Source: Glaciecola sp041380235
Lineage (GTDB): Bacteria > Pseudomonadota > Gammaproteobacteria > Enterobacterales > Alteromonadaceae
Length of the DNA stretch: 64,000 nucleotides
Reading direction: 5' to 3'
Assembly (NCBI RefSeq): GCF_041380235.1
Contig: NZ_JBGIYY010000017.1
Span: forward strand, 1 to 64,000
A program made the translations under genes and the position numbers. Each line of letters starts with the position of its first letter. Positions within the stretch are counted from its first letter, which is position 1. The notes under the pieces are model-generated. The model had not been told where the DNA came from, did not search any database, and saw only the letters and a list, made by a program, of their open reading frames with translations. Below are positions 26,295-34,039 of the stretch, piece after piece.

Positions 26295-26783
26295 TTATTT
26301 GACTAGGGAATTTGCGCCAATAACACTGCCATCATCAATGACTGCACCACCAACGATGGTTACATTAGCGCCTATCCACACGTCATTTCCAATCATTATT
26401 GGCAAAGAGCGGCACAAACCTCTAGCTCTACTATCGGCTTCCATGGGATGTGAGGTCGCCGCTATTACCGTGCTTGGACCAATGAACACATTGCGACCAA
26501 ATGTGACTAGCGCACCATCTAAAATGCTTACGTTATGGTTAATAAACAATGCGCCTTTAGCGTGAACATTAAATCCGTAATCACAATAAAAACTGGGTTC
26601 AATCCAAGCGCTAGGCGCGTTTGGGAGCAGTTGCTTAAGTATTTTTTTACGCTCAGAAGCACTACCGGGAGAAGTATGATTAAAATCAAAGCACTGAGTT
26701 TTTGCCCGCATACGTTGCTGAACCAGTAGCTTATCGGTCGCAAAATACCACTCACCTTTTGCCATTTTTTCAGATTCAGTCAT
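26295..26783 (-). CDS. Sugar O-acetyltransferase (Maa/LacA type), short C-terminus
   Basis: This cytoplasmic trimeric acetyltransferase has an N-terminal helical region (MAKGEWYFATDKLL, near residue 8), then left-handed beta-helix hexapeptide repeats, including FNVHAKGALFINHNVSILD, the catalytic-histidine region VIAATSHPMEADSRA, and IMIGNDVWIGANVTIVGGAVI. It has 162 residues where relatives usually have about 185. It stops at VIGANSLVK, lacking the usual tail after VIGAGSVV. No frameshifted continuation is visible, so the last coil seems simply lost. Confidence 0.88.
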   Translation of the reverse strand: MTESEKMAKGEWYFATDKLLVQQRMRAKTQCFDFNHTSPGSASERKKILKQLLPNAPSAWIEPSFYCDYGFNVHAKGALFINHNVSILDGALVTFGRNVFIGPSTVIAATSHPMEADSRARGLCRSLPIMIGNDVWIGANVTIVGGAVIDDGSVIGANSLVK

Positions 26784-26824
26784 GGTTTATCTGCCTTGAT
26801 TATGTAGGTAAGTTGATTTAAGAA

Positions 26825-27358
26825 TTAAGCTATTACTGCCTTATGCTTTGGTTTGAATAATATGCGTTTGCAGCAAAACCCGAAGATATCAAATAACAAA
26901 ATAAGTAAAATAGCAAAGCCTAAACCCCAAAATAAGGCCTGACTATTGAGTGGAACGGCCCATTGGTATCCTTCAAGGGTTTCGATGAACAGCGGACTAT
27001 TGACTTGCTGACTCACATGTAGGGTCGCCATTAATGGGTGTTGCTGCAGAGCTAGGGCTTCAACATTTAGCAACGATACACGGTCAACAATTGCCTGAAT
27101 GTTCTCGGCATCGCTCACAAACACCTGGTCTTGGCTTTGACGATAGTGCGTAATCAGTTTATCGATGTCACCCAGAAAATACCGCTGAGCGGTTTGTTGA
27201 AAGCCCGATAGGTTTTGCTTTGCTTCCGACAAATGCGCATTCACCAAAGATTGATATTGCCCAACAAAGCCTGGAATTTGCACACCGATGAGCACTACTA
27301 CAGCAAAGACAATAAGCCGTAACAGGTTAAGCAAATAAGTCGCGCTTGATGCAAGCAT
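26825..27358 (-). CDS. DUF2937-like membrane protein
   Basis: The 177 residues have one membrane helix at about 10-30, a periplasmic helical region of about 110 residues beginning PGFVGQYQSLVNAHLSEA, a second helix at about 140-162 and a short basic tail. This layout fits the DUF2937 family of unknown function, recalled from family features rather than a search. It lies between a sugar acetyltransferase and cheV with no operon link that suggests a role. Confidence 0.6.
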   Translation of the reverse strand: MLASSATYLLNLLRLIVFAVVVLIGVQIPGFVGQYQSLVNAHLSEAKQNLSGFQQTAQRYFLGDIDKLITHYRQSQDQVFVSDAENIQAIVDRVSLLNVEALALQQHPLMATLHVSQQVNSPLFIETLEGYQWAVPLNSQALFWGLGFAILLILLFDIFGFCCKRILFKPKHKAVIA

Positions 27359-27581
27359 TAATATAAGTTCCGTCGTTATTTGTTTGTAGGGCTTAGAAAC
27401 GCCAAGCGTGAATTAGTTCGCAAGCTATACAATACGACCACAAACTGCAGAAATGCCATCAATTGCCGATAGCCAACTATGAAATATAGCACTGCTAAGC
27501 GATGAATAAAGTAATTCTTATCTAATTTAAAATGAATTCATAAATTGGCTACCGTAAAACCTGCATAAGAGAAGTAATGAA

Positions 27582-28529
27582 ATGTCTAAACTGATGTCTT
27601 CTATCGATCAGCGAACTAAGCTTGTTGGCGAAAACCGCCTTGAAATTTTGATGTTTAAATTAGGCTCAAGGCACACATTTGCGCTAAACGTGTTTAAAGT
27701 ACGTGAAGTCATTACTCTGCCAAAATTAAATCGTATGCCAGGCTCACATTCGCATTTAACTGGCGTAATTAATTACCGAGGTAAGTCGATTCCGATCATC
27801 GACCTACGTACCGCGATTCAACTTAAGGGCAGCGCTGAAAACTATGAAGCGAATAATGTTATCATCACCGAATACAATCGCTCGGTTCAAGGCTTCCTGA
27901 TTGGCCAAATAATGCATATTGTGAATACCTCATGGAGCGATATTCAACCCCCGCCAAGTAATGTCGGTAAAAACCACTATTTAACCGCAATCACCCGAAT
28001 AAAGTTTGAAGAGCGCGAAGAGTTAGTCGAGATTATTGACGTTGAAAAGGTCTTGGCGGAAATCGTACATTACGACACCAGCATATCTGAAGACGTCTTA
28101 GATCATCAAATAAGTACCGAGCTTAAGGGCCGAAAAATTTTGGTAGTTGATGACTCAGCCACTGCCCGCTCGCAAATTAGAGAAACGGTCACTCAGTTGG
28201 GCGTAGAAGTCATTGAAGATCACAATGGTTTAGCTGCATTAAAACGTTTAAAAGCATGGGTTGATGCCGGTAAATCCATTGATGACGAAATTTTGATGAT
28301 GTTTACTGACGCCGAAATGCCTGAAATGGACGGCTATCGATTAACCGCCGAAGTAAGAGACGATCCGCGCATGAGTCACCTTTTCATTGCGCTTAACACT
28401 TCTCTTAGCGGCAGTTTCAACGAAGCGATGGTCAAGAAAGTCGGTTGTGACCGACTAATATCCAAGTTTCAGCCAGATTTGCTCGTGCAGGTCTTGCAAG
28501 AAAGAATGCGAGCAGCATTAGAAACCTAG
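27582..28529 (+). CDS. cheV: Chemotaxis coupling protein CheV
   Basis: CheV couples chemoreceptors to CheA and is tuned by phosphorylation. The 315 residues join a CheW-like domain (about 15-165, with FALNVFKVREVI, GVINYRGKSIPIIDLR) to a receiver domain (about 180-310) with LVVDDSATARSQI and the acceptor aspartate in MFTDAEMPEMDGY. It is a single-gene unit; the only other chemotaxis gene here is the receptor at 19599-21920. Confidence 0.95.
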   Translation: MSKLMSSIDQRTKLVGENRLEILMFKLGSRHTFALNVFKVREVITLPKLNRMPGSHSHLTGVINYRGKSIPIIDLRTAIQLKGSAENYEANNVIITEYNRSVQGFLIGQIMHIVNTSWSDIQPPPSNVGKNHYLTAITRIKFEEREELVEIIDVEKVLAEIVHYDTSISEDVLDHQISTELKGRKILVVDDSATARSQIRETVTQLGVEVIEDHNGLAALKRLKAWVDAGKSIDDEILMMFTDAEMPEMDGYRLTAEVRDDPRMSHLFIALNTSLSGSFNEAMVKKVGCDRLISKFQPDLLVQVLQERMRAALET

Positions 28530-28609
28530 AGACTGTTTGTGTTTACTGTAACAAAAACCAACAGGGCATAAGCGAATGGCCGGCAAACCAAGTTATGTAT
28601 TGATGTACC

Positions 28610-29167
28610 CTAAGCCTTTCTTAAGTACCAAGCCAATATAAGGCCTGAGCCAAACCCAAACAAATGGGACTCCCATGAGATGTAAGGCTGGCTGGGCAAT
28701 ACGCCCCAGATCATGCCGCCATAAAAAACCAGCACCAAAACTGAAATAACGGCTAACCAAATCCGTTTGCTTAAAAACCCTGCTAGCAATAAGTATCCAA
28801 AATAGCCATACAAAACACCGCTGGCTCCGACATGCCTTGCCTCTCGTGCAAATAGCCAAACCAATAACCCGGTCATGATGATTAACAGGCCACTCACCAT
28901 GACATAGCGCTTCAGTCCAAACTCTAAGAGCAAAAATGACAGCACCGCGAAGGGCACAATATTGGACATAAAATGAGTAAAGCTGCCATGCAGCCACGGT
29001 GAAGTAAAAATGTACCCGAGGTGGCTTAACTCTCGCGGTATCACCGAAAACTGATTTAGCATACGACCACTAAAGAGGTTCACAATTTCAATAATACTCA
29101 GCAGTATTAGCACCGCGAGCACATAGTGCCAATCAGGACGTTTGAGAAGACGAGCTTGCTCTACCAT
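28610..29167 (-). CDS. Rhomboid-family intramembrane serine protease
   Basis: The 185 residues form about six membrane helices. Rhomboid active-site features are present: HFMSN in the second helix (H-x3-N oxyanion site), the catalytic serine in RHVGASGVLYGYFG and the catalytic histidine in WESHLFGFGSG. The short form without extra domains resembles small bacterial rhomboids, including rhombosortases. No partner gene with a GlyGly-CTERM tail was seen, so the substrate is unknown. Confidence 0.88.
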   Translation of the reverse strand: MVEQARLLKRPDWHYVLAVLILLSIIEIVNLFSGRMLNQFSVIPRELSHLGYIFTSPWLHGSFTHFMSNIVPFAVLSFLLLEFGLKRYVMVSGLLIIMTGLLVWLFAREARHVGASGVLYGYFGYLLLAGFLSKRIWLAVISVLVLVFYGGMIWGVLPSQPYISWESHLFGFGSGLILAWYLRKA

Positions 29168-29228
29168 GAGAGAACTCCTTGCGCTGTTTGATGCATGTTA
29201 ATGTGCGAGGACATGTAATGTTAAGACC

Positions 29229-30431
29229 TCAAATAATAATATGCGGCAAATAACGCGACAAATCTTGGGTAATCATCGATTCGTCTTCTCGAATAGAGAT
29301 ACCTGCGGCCTCGTCTCCTACTAACCAGGAGCCTATTAGAGTATGGCTGTTGCCGAACTTTGGTAAAGGTGTGTACGCTTGATAGATAAAACCTTCCTCA
29401 CCATAAGGACCGGAAGTAGAAAGGTTTGCATGGTCCAAGGAAGTCAGCCCCGCAGCATTTGCTTGCAGAATTTCTATATTGGCACCCTCACGAGAAAAGA
29501 GCGGCTTTTTAACCCATTTATTGGCCTGCAGATCTTTATGCTTGAGTTTGGGAAGGTCACTTTCAAAAAATGCGGGCAATAAATTGGGGTGCCCAGAAAA
29601 AGACTCCCAGAGTGCTGGCAATAGCGCTTTATTTGATACTACGCTTTTCCAAATTGGCTCTACCCAAGCTGTATTTGCCTTTATCGAGGCTAGACCAAAC
29701 TCCTCTCGCTGCATAAACTCCCACGGATATAGCTTAAAGCAATGCGATATAATTTGGTCCTGCAGGTCAGTCAAGTCTCCATTTTCGCCTAAGCCAATAT
29801 CCTCAACAAATACGAAGTAGTCATCAATACCGGCAGCCTTCGCGCAATCTTGCAAATATTGTACTGTGCCGCGGTCTTCGTCAGTATCTTTACAGCAAGC
29901 AAAATGCATATAATTTAGGCCATAGTAATGCGCGATGACCTTCAGTTGATTGATGAGTTTTTCTTGCAGGGAGTTAAATTGGTCAGCGTTTTTAGGCAGT
30001 TTGCCTTTATCGACGTTATTTTCCAGCCAAAGCCATTGCCAAAAGCCTGATTCATAAAGGCTCGTTGGCGTGTCAGCATTGTTCTCAAGTAATTTTGCAG
30101 GATGTTTGCCGTCATAAACAAAGTCTAAGCGGGAATAAAGTGACGGCTCTTGCGCCCGCCACGAATCCGCAATCGGCTGCCAAAAACCTTCAGGGATCGC
30201 AAACTTTCGCAGCAGCTCCTCGTCTTTACACACCTTGCCTACGACGTGCAGACACATTTGTTGTATTTCTTCAGTGGGGCTTTCTAAATCGCGTTCAATT
30301 TGCTCTAGGGTAAACTGATAATAAGCGCTCTCGTCCCAATATGCTTGGCCGTGCATGGTATGGAAGTGAAAACCATACTCATGCGCCATTTGCTGCCAAT
30401 TTGCTCTGGGCTGAATGCCCATTCGGAGCAT
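29229..30431 (-). CDS. yjfC: Glutathionylspermidine-synthase-like ATP-grasp enzyme (YjfC/YgiC)
   Basis: The 400 residues match the C-terminal amide-ligase domain of glutathionylspermidine synthase and E. coli YjfC/YgiC: YWDESAYYQFTLEQIE near 32-47, LDFVYDGKHPAKLLENNADTPTSLYES reading across 105-130, WEFMQREEFG, NKWVKKPLFSREGANIEIL, and the end SHTLIGSWLVGDEAAGISIREDES. It has no amidase domain. The family is expected to use ATP to join a peptide to an amine; the true substrate is unknown. It starts immediately after the yjfM-like stop as the last gene of the yjf-type operon. Confidence 0.92.
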   Translation of the reverse strand: MLRMGIQPRANWQQMAHEYGFHFHTMHGQAYWDESAYYQFTLEQIERDLESPTEEIQQMCLHVVGKVCKDEELLRKFAIPEGFWQPIADSWRAQEPSLYSRLDFVYDGKHPAKLLENNADTPTSLYESGFWQWLWLENNVDKGKLPKNADQFNSLQEKLINQLKVIAHYYGLNYMHFACCKDTDEDRGTVQYLQDCAKAAGIDDYFVFVEDIGLGENGDLTDLQDQIISHCFKLYPWEFMQREEFGLASIKANTAWVEPIWKSVVSNKALLPALWESFSGHPNLLPAFFESDLPKLKHKDLQANKWVKKPLFSREGANIEILQANAAGLTSLDHANLSTSGPYGEEGFIYQAYTPLPKFGNSHTLIGSWLVGDEAAGISIREDESMITQDLSRYLPHIII

Positions 30432-31061
30432 TTAACCACCCCATCCTTTTGAACCGCTGCGGCTTCCCCAAGCAGATTTTGCCCTTACGGACGAGCCAAA
30501 ACCGCCGCGCTGCATGGTACGCGTCACCGCAGGTTTTTTATCAAAGACACTTTTGCTTACGCTGTAGCGTTTTTTGTTCAAGCCACCAAAATCTCGTCCG
30601 TCCGCGCCAATCCAGCGATAACGATACGGAGAGTTTGGAGAATATGAAGTAAACATTGGCTGATAATACGGCCTCGGCGAAAGCAAGCTAGACACCATAT
30701 AACCAGCCATAAAAGGCATAAAAAATGAACCAGAACTGGTGCGCACCTGTTGACACTGATTGGGACCAAACTCAAATTCACAGTCATTGGCTGTATTGTA
30801 CTTAGGCGCCGTTCGAGCCGCTTCTGCTAGCGCGCCTTCGTAGGCGACTTCACATTGTGCGCTTGCACTTGGATTAGCGCTCACGCACTCGTCAAGATTA
30901 TTAAATACGATGGCTTCTTCGCGCTGCGACGAGCATGCGCTCAATAACAATCCGGCAAGACCAACCGTAATCGGTTTTAATGAAAAGGCCTTACGCATGC
31001 TGCGTAAGTCAATATTGCGCGTGCGCTTTTGCTTTAGTTTTTGACTAGATGTATCGGTCAT
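30432..31061 (-). CDS. yjfM: DUF1190-family lipoprotein-like protein (YjfM/YgiB)
   Basis: The protein belongs to DUF1190 (E. coli YgiB and YjfM), of unknown function. The start is placed at the ATG at 31061 (MTDTSSQKLKQK), with AGGAG eight bases upstream. It has a basic N-terminus, then a hydrophobic stretch ending LAGLLLSACSS (a lipobox-like site), a central region with paired cysteines (DECVSANPSASAQCEVAY and NDCEFEFGPNQCQ), and a Gly/Arg/Ser-rich tail ending GSRSGSKGWGG. DUF1190 genes pair with YgiC/YjfC ligase genes, as here, so it may present or be the ligase substrate. That is inference. Confidence 0.88.
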   Translation of the reverse strand: MTDTSSQKLKQKRTRNIDLRSMRKAFSLKPITVGLAGLLLSACSSQREEAIVFNNLDECVSANPSASAQCEVAYEGALAEAARTAPKYNTANDCEFEFGPNQCQQVRTSSGSFFMPFMAGYMVSSLLSPRPYYQPMFTSYSPNSPYRYRWIGADGRDFGGLNKKRYSVSKSVFDKKPAVTRTMQRGGFGSSVRAKSAWGSRSGSKGWGG

Positions 31062-31072
31062 TTCCAGCGCTC

Positions 31073-31489
31073 CTAATAGGTCATACAAGCCGCATTTAGC
31101 AAGCCTACCGCCACAGACATTGCACCCAACATTATACCAGCAGAGACTTCATCGTTTGTGATACGCTCTGCGATCTTTGGCATAAAAGTAAAACGCAGCA
31201 GCGCAAATGCAAACAGTTGGGCAACAAGTGCAACAACACCCCATACCAAATAATCGAGCAAAAATTCAGAATTACTGACTGCACCGGCTAGGGCAATACT
31301 AAAACCAATCATAGCGCCTGCGAAGCCAATAGCGGCCGCAGTGTTTCTATGTTCTTTTACTAGCTTCCATTCATCGTGTGGTGTCACAAACGCGTAAACT
31401 AATTTAAATACAAAAAATAAGGCAATTGATAGTAAAAAGTACAAGGCAAAGTTACCTAAGCCTGATATTGAAGTGATAACAGCGTCCAT
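31073..31489 (-). CDS. yjfL: DUF350-family membrane protein (YjfL)
   Basis: The 138 residues hold four hydrophobic segments arranged as two DUF350 repeats, each with a small-residue-rich helix (AAAIGFAGAMIGFSIALAGA and ISAGIMLGAMSVAVGLLNAA-like sequence). DUF350 proteins are inner-membrane proteins of unknown function, often next to PspA-like and ATP-grasp genes. It lies between the DUF2491 and DUF1190 genes; its stop lies just upstream of the yjfM start. Confidence 0.9.
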   Translation of the reverse strand: MDAVITSISGLGNFALYFLLSIALFFVFKLVYAFVTPHDEWKLVKEHRNTAAAIGFAGAMIGFSIALAGAVSNSEFLLDYLVWGVVALVAQLFAFALLRFTFMPKIAERITNDEVSAGIMLGAMSVAVGLLNAACMTY

Positions 31490-31497
31490 TTTATTCC

Positions 31498-32169
31498 TTA
31501 ACCGTTGATTGTTATGTCTGCGGGAGATACATCAAAACCGGTGCTTATTACTAAACATCGGTCATGATTGTTATCTACGATTTTTTCTTCACCGGCAACC
31601 AGTAAGGCCTCTACGTTATCATTACCCAAGTCTCTTTCATACAGCATTATAAACTGGTCAGTGGTGCTGGTATCGCCATCTTGCTCATACGTAGTTTCAG
31701 TCATCGCAACTGGCGGCGACTCCTCGCCAATAGCGTCCCAGACACGATAGTATGAATCACCGTCTAGATCATATTGAGGTTTGGATATACCGCTCGAAAT
31801 TAGTTGGGACCATTGGGATTGAGAACCCACTGTTTTAGTATCGTAGAAGTACCAAAGTTTAACATCAGTAATGTGATTTTCAGATTCACCGCCGTCGGTA
31901 ACGACCTGTAAAAAGGCATCATCGTCGGTATAAAATCGAAACATAGTGCCACCGGTATCCAATGCGATTTTACCCACTGCTTGAATAAGATGTTTATGGG
32001 CGGCACCGTTTATTTTCAGTTGAGGTTCAATAAGTTTGAGTTTAAGTGGGTCAAGTTCGAAAGACCCACCTAAATAAAGCCCCATTATTTCAGGGCTTGC
32101 TGGACGACTTTCATGATCAGGCTGCTCTTTCGAACCAAACACCTTTGAACCGAACAGCTTTCTAAACAT
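31498..32169 (-). CDS. yjfK: DUF2491-family protein (YjfK)
   Basis: The 223 residues match DUF2491 (E. coli YjfK), a soluble family of unknown function, with PEIMGLYLGGSFELDPLKLKL near 27, DDDAFLQVV and DVKLWYFYD in the middle, and FIMLYERDL near 170. No signal peptide or membrane segment, so it is probably cytoplasmic. A strong AGGAGG precedes the ATG. It sits between the PspA-like gene and the DUF350 gene. Confidence 0.88.
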   Translation of the reverse strand: MFRKLFGSKVFGSKEQPDHESRPASPEIMGLYLGGSFELDPLKLKLIEPQLKINGAAHKHLIQAVGKIALDTGGTMFRFYTDDDAFLQVVTDGGESENHITDVKLWYFYDTKTVGSQSQWSQLISSGISKPQYDLDGDSYYRVWDAIGEESPPVAMTETTYEQDGDTSTTDQFIMLYERDLGNDNVEALLVAGEEKIVDNNHDRCLVISTGFDVSPADITING

Positions 32170-32223
32170 GCAATCCTCCTGATAATCGCCAGTAAATGGC
32201 TACACAATGCATGCAGCCCTAGC

Positions 32224-32913
32224 CTATTTGTTACCTAAAATCCGACTAAGTTCATCATCAGCACTCGATTGACCACCTTTGATGCCCGCTCCGGCAAGGC
32301 GCTTTTCTAAGTCGTCTGTTGATTCGCTTTGTGCAAGCTCTTCTGCGGCTTCAAGCTCTGCGCTTCTTAAGTTTTGCTTCTCTTGGATGCGAGCCAAGGA
32401 CTCAGTAGCTGTCTTCATTCTACTGTTTGCTCCTAAATGGCTAGAAGATACCGATACCTGAGCCCGCTGGACTGATTCGGTCGCCTTTACCATATCAACC
32501 TGCTGCTCTAAGCGGCGCAGGTTGTTTTTAGCCTGGCCGATATTGCTGGCAAGCTGCTTTTCAGATGCAGTAAACTGGTTCAAATACGTTTGCTCAATGT
32601 CAAGTTGCCCGCGAAGCTCAGACACCCGAGCAGCACAATCAAGGGCCAACTGACGGTCAGTATCAATCGCTTTTCGAGCATGCTCTTCAAACTCGGCAAT
32701 AGACTTATTTAGCCCATCGACCTTCTGTTGTGACAATTTACATTTTGCCAAAATTTGCGTGCGAGCATGGTCTGATTTGCGCAACTCATCTTTAGCTTCG
32801 CGGATTTCTTGCTCTAATATTTTAATTGCTTGGCTATCAACCACCGCTTGTGCGGTCTCGTTAGCAGTGCCTTTAACAGCAGTAAATAATTTTCTCCAAA
32901 CTGACATGGTCAT
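32224..32913 (-). CDS. yjfJ: PspA/IM30-family protein (YjfJ)
   Basis: The 229 residues are almost wholly helical with long coiled coils, starting with a short amphipathic helix (MSVWRKLFTAVKG) like that by which PspA binds membranes. Heptad-rich segments run from about 25 to 200. PspA relatives form scaffolds that protect the inner membrane. There is no PspBC or PspF gene nearby; the setting is instead the yjf-type cluster, so this is a PspA paralogue of the YjfJ branch. Confidence 0.9.
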   Translation of the reverse strand: MTMSVWRKLFTAVKGTANETAQAVVDSQAIKILEQEIREAKDELRKSDHARTQILAKCKLSQQKVDGLNKSIAEFEEHARKAIDTDRQLALDCAARVSELRGQLDIEQTYLNQFTASEKQLASNIGQAKNNLRRLEQQVDMVKATESVQRAQVSVSSSHLGANSRMKTATESLARIQEKQNLRSAELEAAEELAQSESTDDLEKRLAGAGIKGGQSSADDELSRILGNK

Positions 32914-32932
32914 CTCCGGTAGTGAATAGTGA

Positions 32933-33328
32933 TTAATTTGTTTTTAAGAAACCTTGGTAGGCATCGATAAATGCTTCAACATTTTGAAAAAGGGTTTGAA
33001 TTTCGATTAACACGCTTTCTTTTTTGGACTGCGCACTTAGCGAGCCAAAGGCCGTGTAGTATTCACCACCAGCCACGTTTGAAATGCCAATCGTTGTAAG
33101 CGGAAATAACATGTGCGTGCGCAAAATTTCATTGTTCATAGCGTTTGCGTCGGCTACCTCATCAAGTGAAAATAGCAAAGATTCTACTAGTATCTGCTCG
33201 CCGCTTATTGCTAACCATGCATCGAGCCCATCTTCGTTGGCGATCAATAAACAATCAGCCTCGTGTGTTACCACATATCCATCGACTTCCGAAATTACTT
33301 CAGCAAGTTGTGATAGTTCCCACGTCAT
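32933..33328 (-). CDS. yjfI: DUF2170-family protein (YjfI)
   Basis: The 131 residues match DUF2170 (E. coli YjfI), a small acidic cytoplasmic family of unknown function, with EVDGYVVTHEADCLLIANEDGLDAWLAI near the N-terminus and GGEYYTAFGSLSAQSKKESVLIEI towards the end. It is the first gene of the operon, with AGGAG eight bases before the ATG, a leader of about 110 bases and a good upstream promoter. Confidence 0.88.
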   Translation of the reverse strand: MTWELSQLAEVISEVDGYVVTHEADCLLIANEDGLDAWLAISGEQILVESLLFSLDEVADANAMNNEILRTHMLFPLTTIGISNVAGGEYYTAFGSLSAQSKKESVLIEIQTLFQNVEAFIDAYQGFLKTN

Positions 33329-33360
33329 TCTGTATCTCCTAAAAGTGTGTATTAACCATG

Positions 33361-33379
33361 TCGCTATCTATATTAGCGA
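33361..33379. promoter_or_regulatory. Inverted repeat in the yjfI leader
   Basis: TCGCTA (33361-33366) and TAGCGA (33374-33379) form a perfect repeat with a seven-base spacer, between the yjfI promoter and its ribosome-binding site. It could be an operator downstream of the start point or an RNA hairpin. Confidence 0.4.
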
Positions 33380-33446
33380 TAAATGAAGATAATACTAGGG
33401 AGCAATGTGCTTTGCTTTGCCCCAGCTACAGCTTATGTTGGACGAG

Positions 33447-33476
33447 AGTATAGTATCGAAGTTCAAAAATTGTCAA
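33447..33476 (-). promoter_or_regulatory. Probable sigma-70 promoter of the yjf-type operon
   Basis: On the minus strand a perfect TTGACA (33471-33476) is followed after 18 bases by TATACT (33447-33452). No sigma-54 -24/-12 pair, the usual psp promoter type, was seen, so this operon probably does not answer to PspF. Confidence 0.6.
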
Positions 33477-33555
33477 AGTTTTTTATTACTTTTGATTAAA
33501 ATAATGTTTAAATGTAAATTATAAGTCACATAAAGACACAATAAGTAGGTTAAAA

Positions 33556-33816
33556 ATGCAGGCAAGAGCAAACGATTGGCGGAAGTTGGTTCAGCGACTA
33601 TTGAAGGCAGAGTTATCCAAAAAAGGGATTAAGTATCAAGACTTAAGCGATAAACTTGCGGGTATTGGCGTTGACCAGAGCGCGGATAACCTGCGTAACA
33701 AAGTTAACAAAGGCATTTTAGGCGCTGATTTATTGTTACAAATTATGTTTGTACTCAACATCAAACATATTCGACATGAAGACATTGAAGATATGCTGGA
33801 GGATATCTGCGATTAA
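33556..33816 (+). CDS. DUF6471-like small helical protein
   Basis: The 86 residues resemble DUF6471, a family of unknown function with a Cro/C1-like helical look: WRKLVQRLLKAELSKKGIKYQDLSDKLAGIG, read in pieces, then NLRNKVNKGILGADLLLQIM. It has no membrane segment. It diverges from the yjf-type operon with about 230 bases between the starts, so it may regulate it. This is inference; the DNA-binding role is unproven. The intergenic part is markedly AT-rich. Confidence 0.75.
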   Translation: MQARANDWRKLVQRLLKAELSKKGIKYQDLSDKLAGIGVDQSADNLRNKVNKGILGADLLLQIMFVLNIKHIRHEDIEDMLEDICD

Positions 33817-34039
33817 ACTTTTTGCTCTGTACTGCGCCACATTATAGATAACATGAAAGTATTTCACGCCCGCATTATTTTCCGATAATGGTGGAAGAAC
33901 ACATCGTAACCTTCGATACAAAGCCCAGAAATAGTATCAAATACAACAGTAATCCCACTCTAAACTCTCTAAACGTTGATAATATTCATTAATCAGGATA
34001 GTGTAAAATGACGACTTTATGAATTCACAGACCTGAAAT

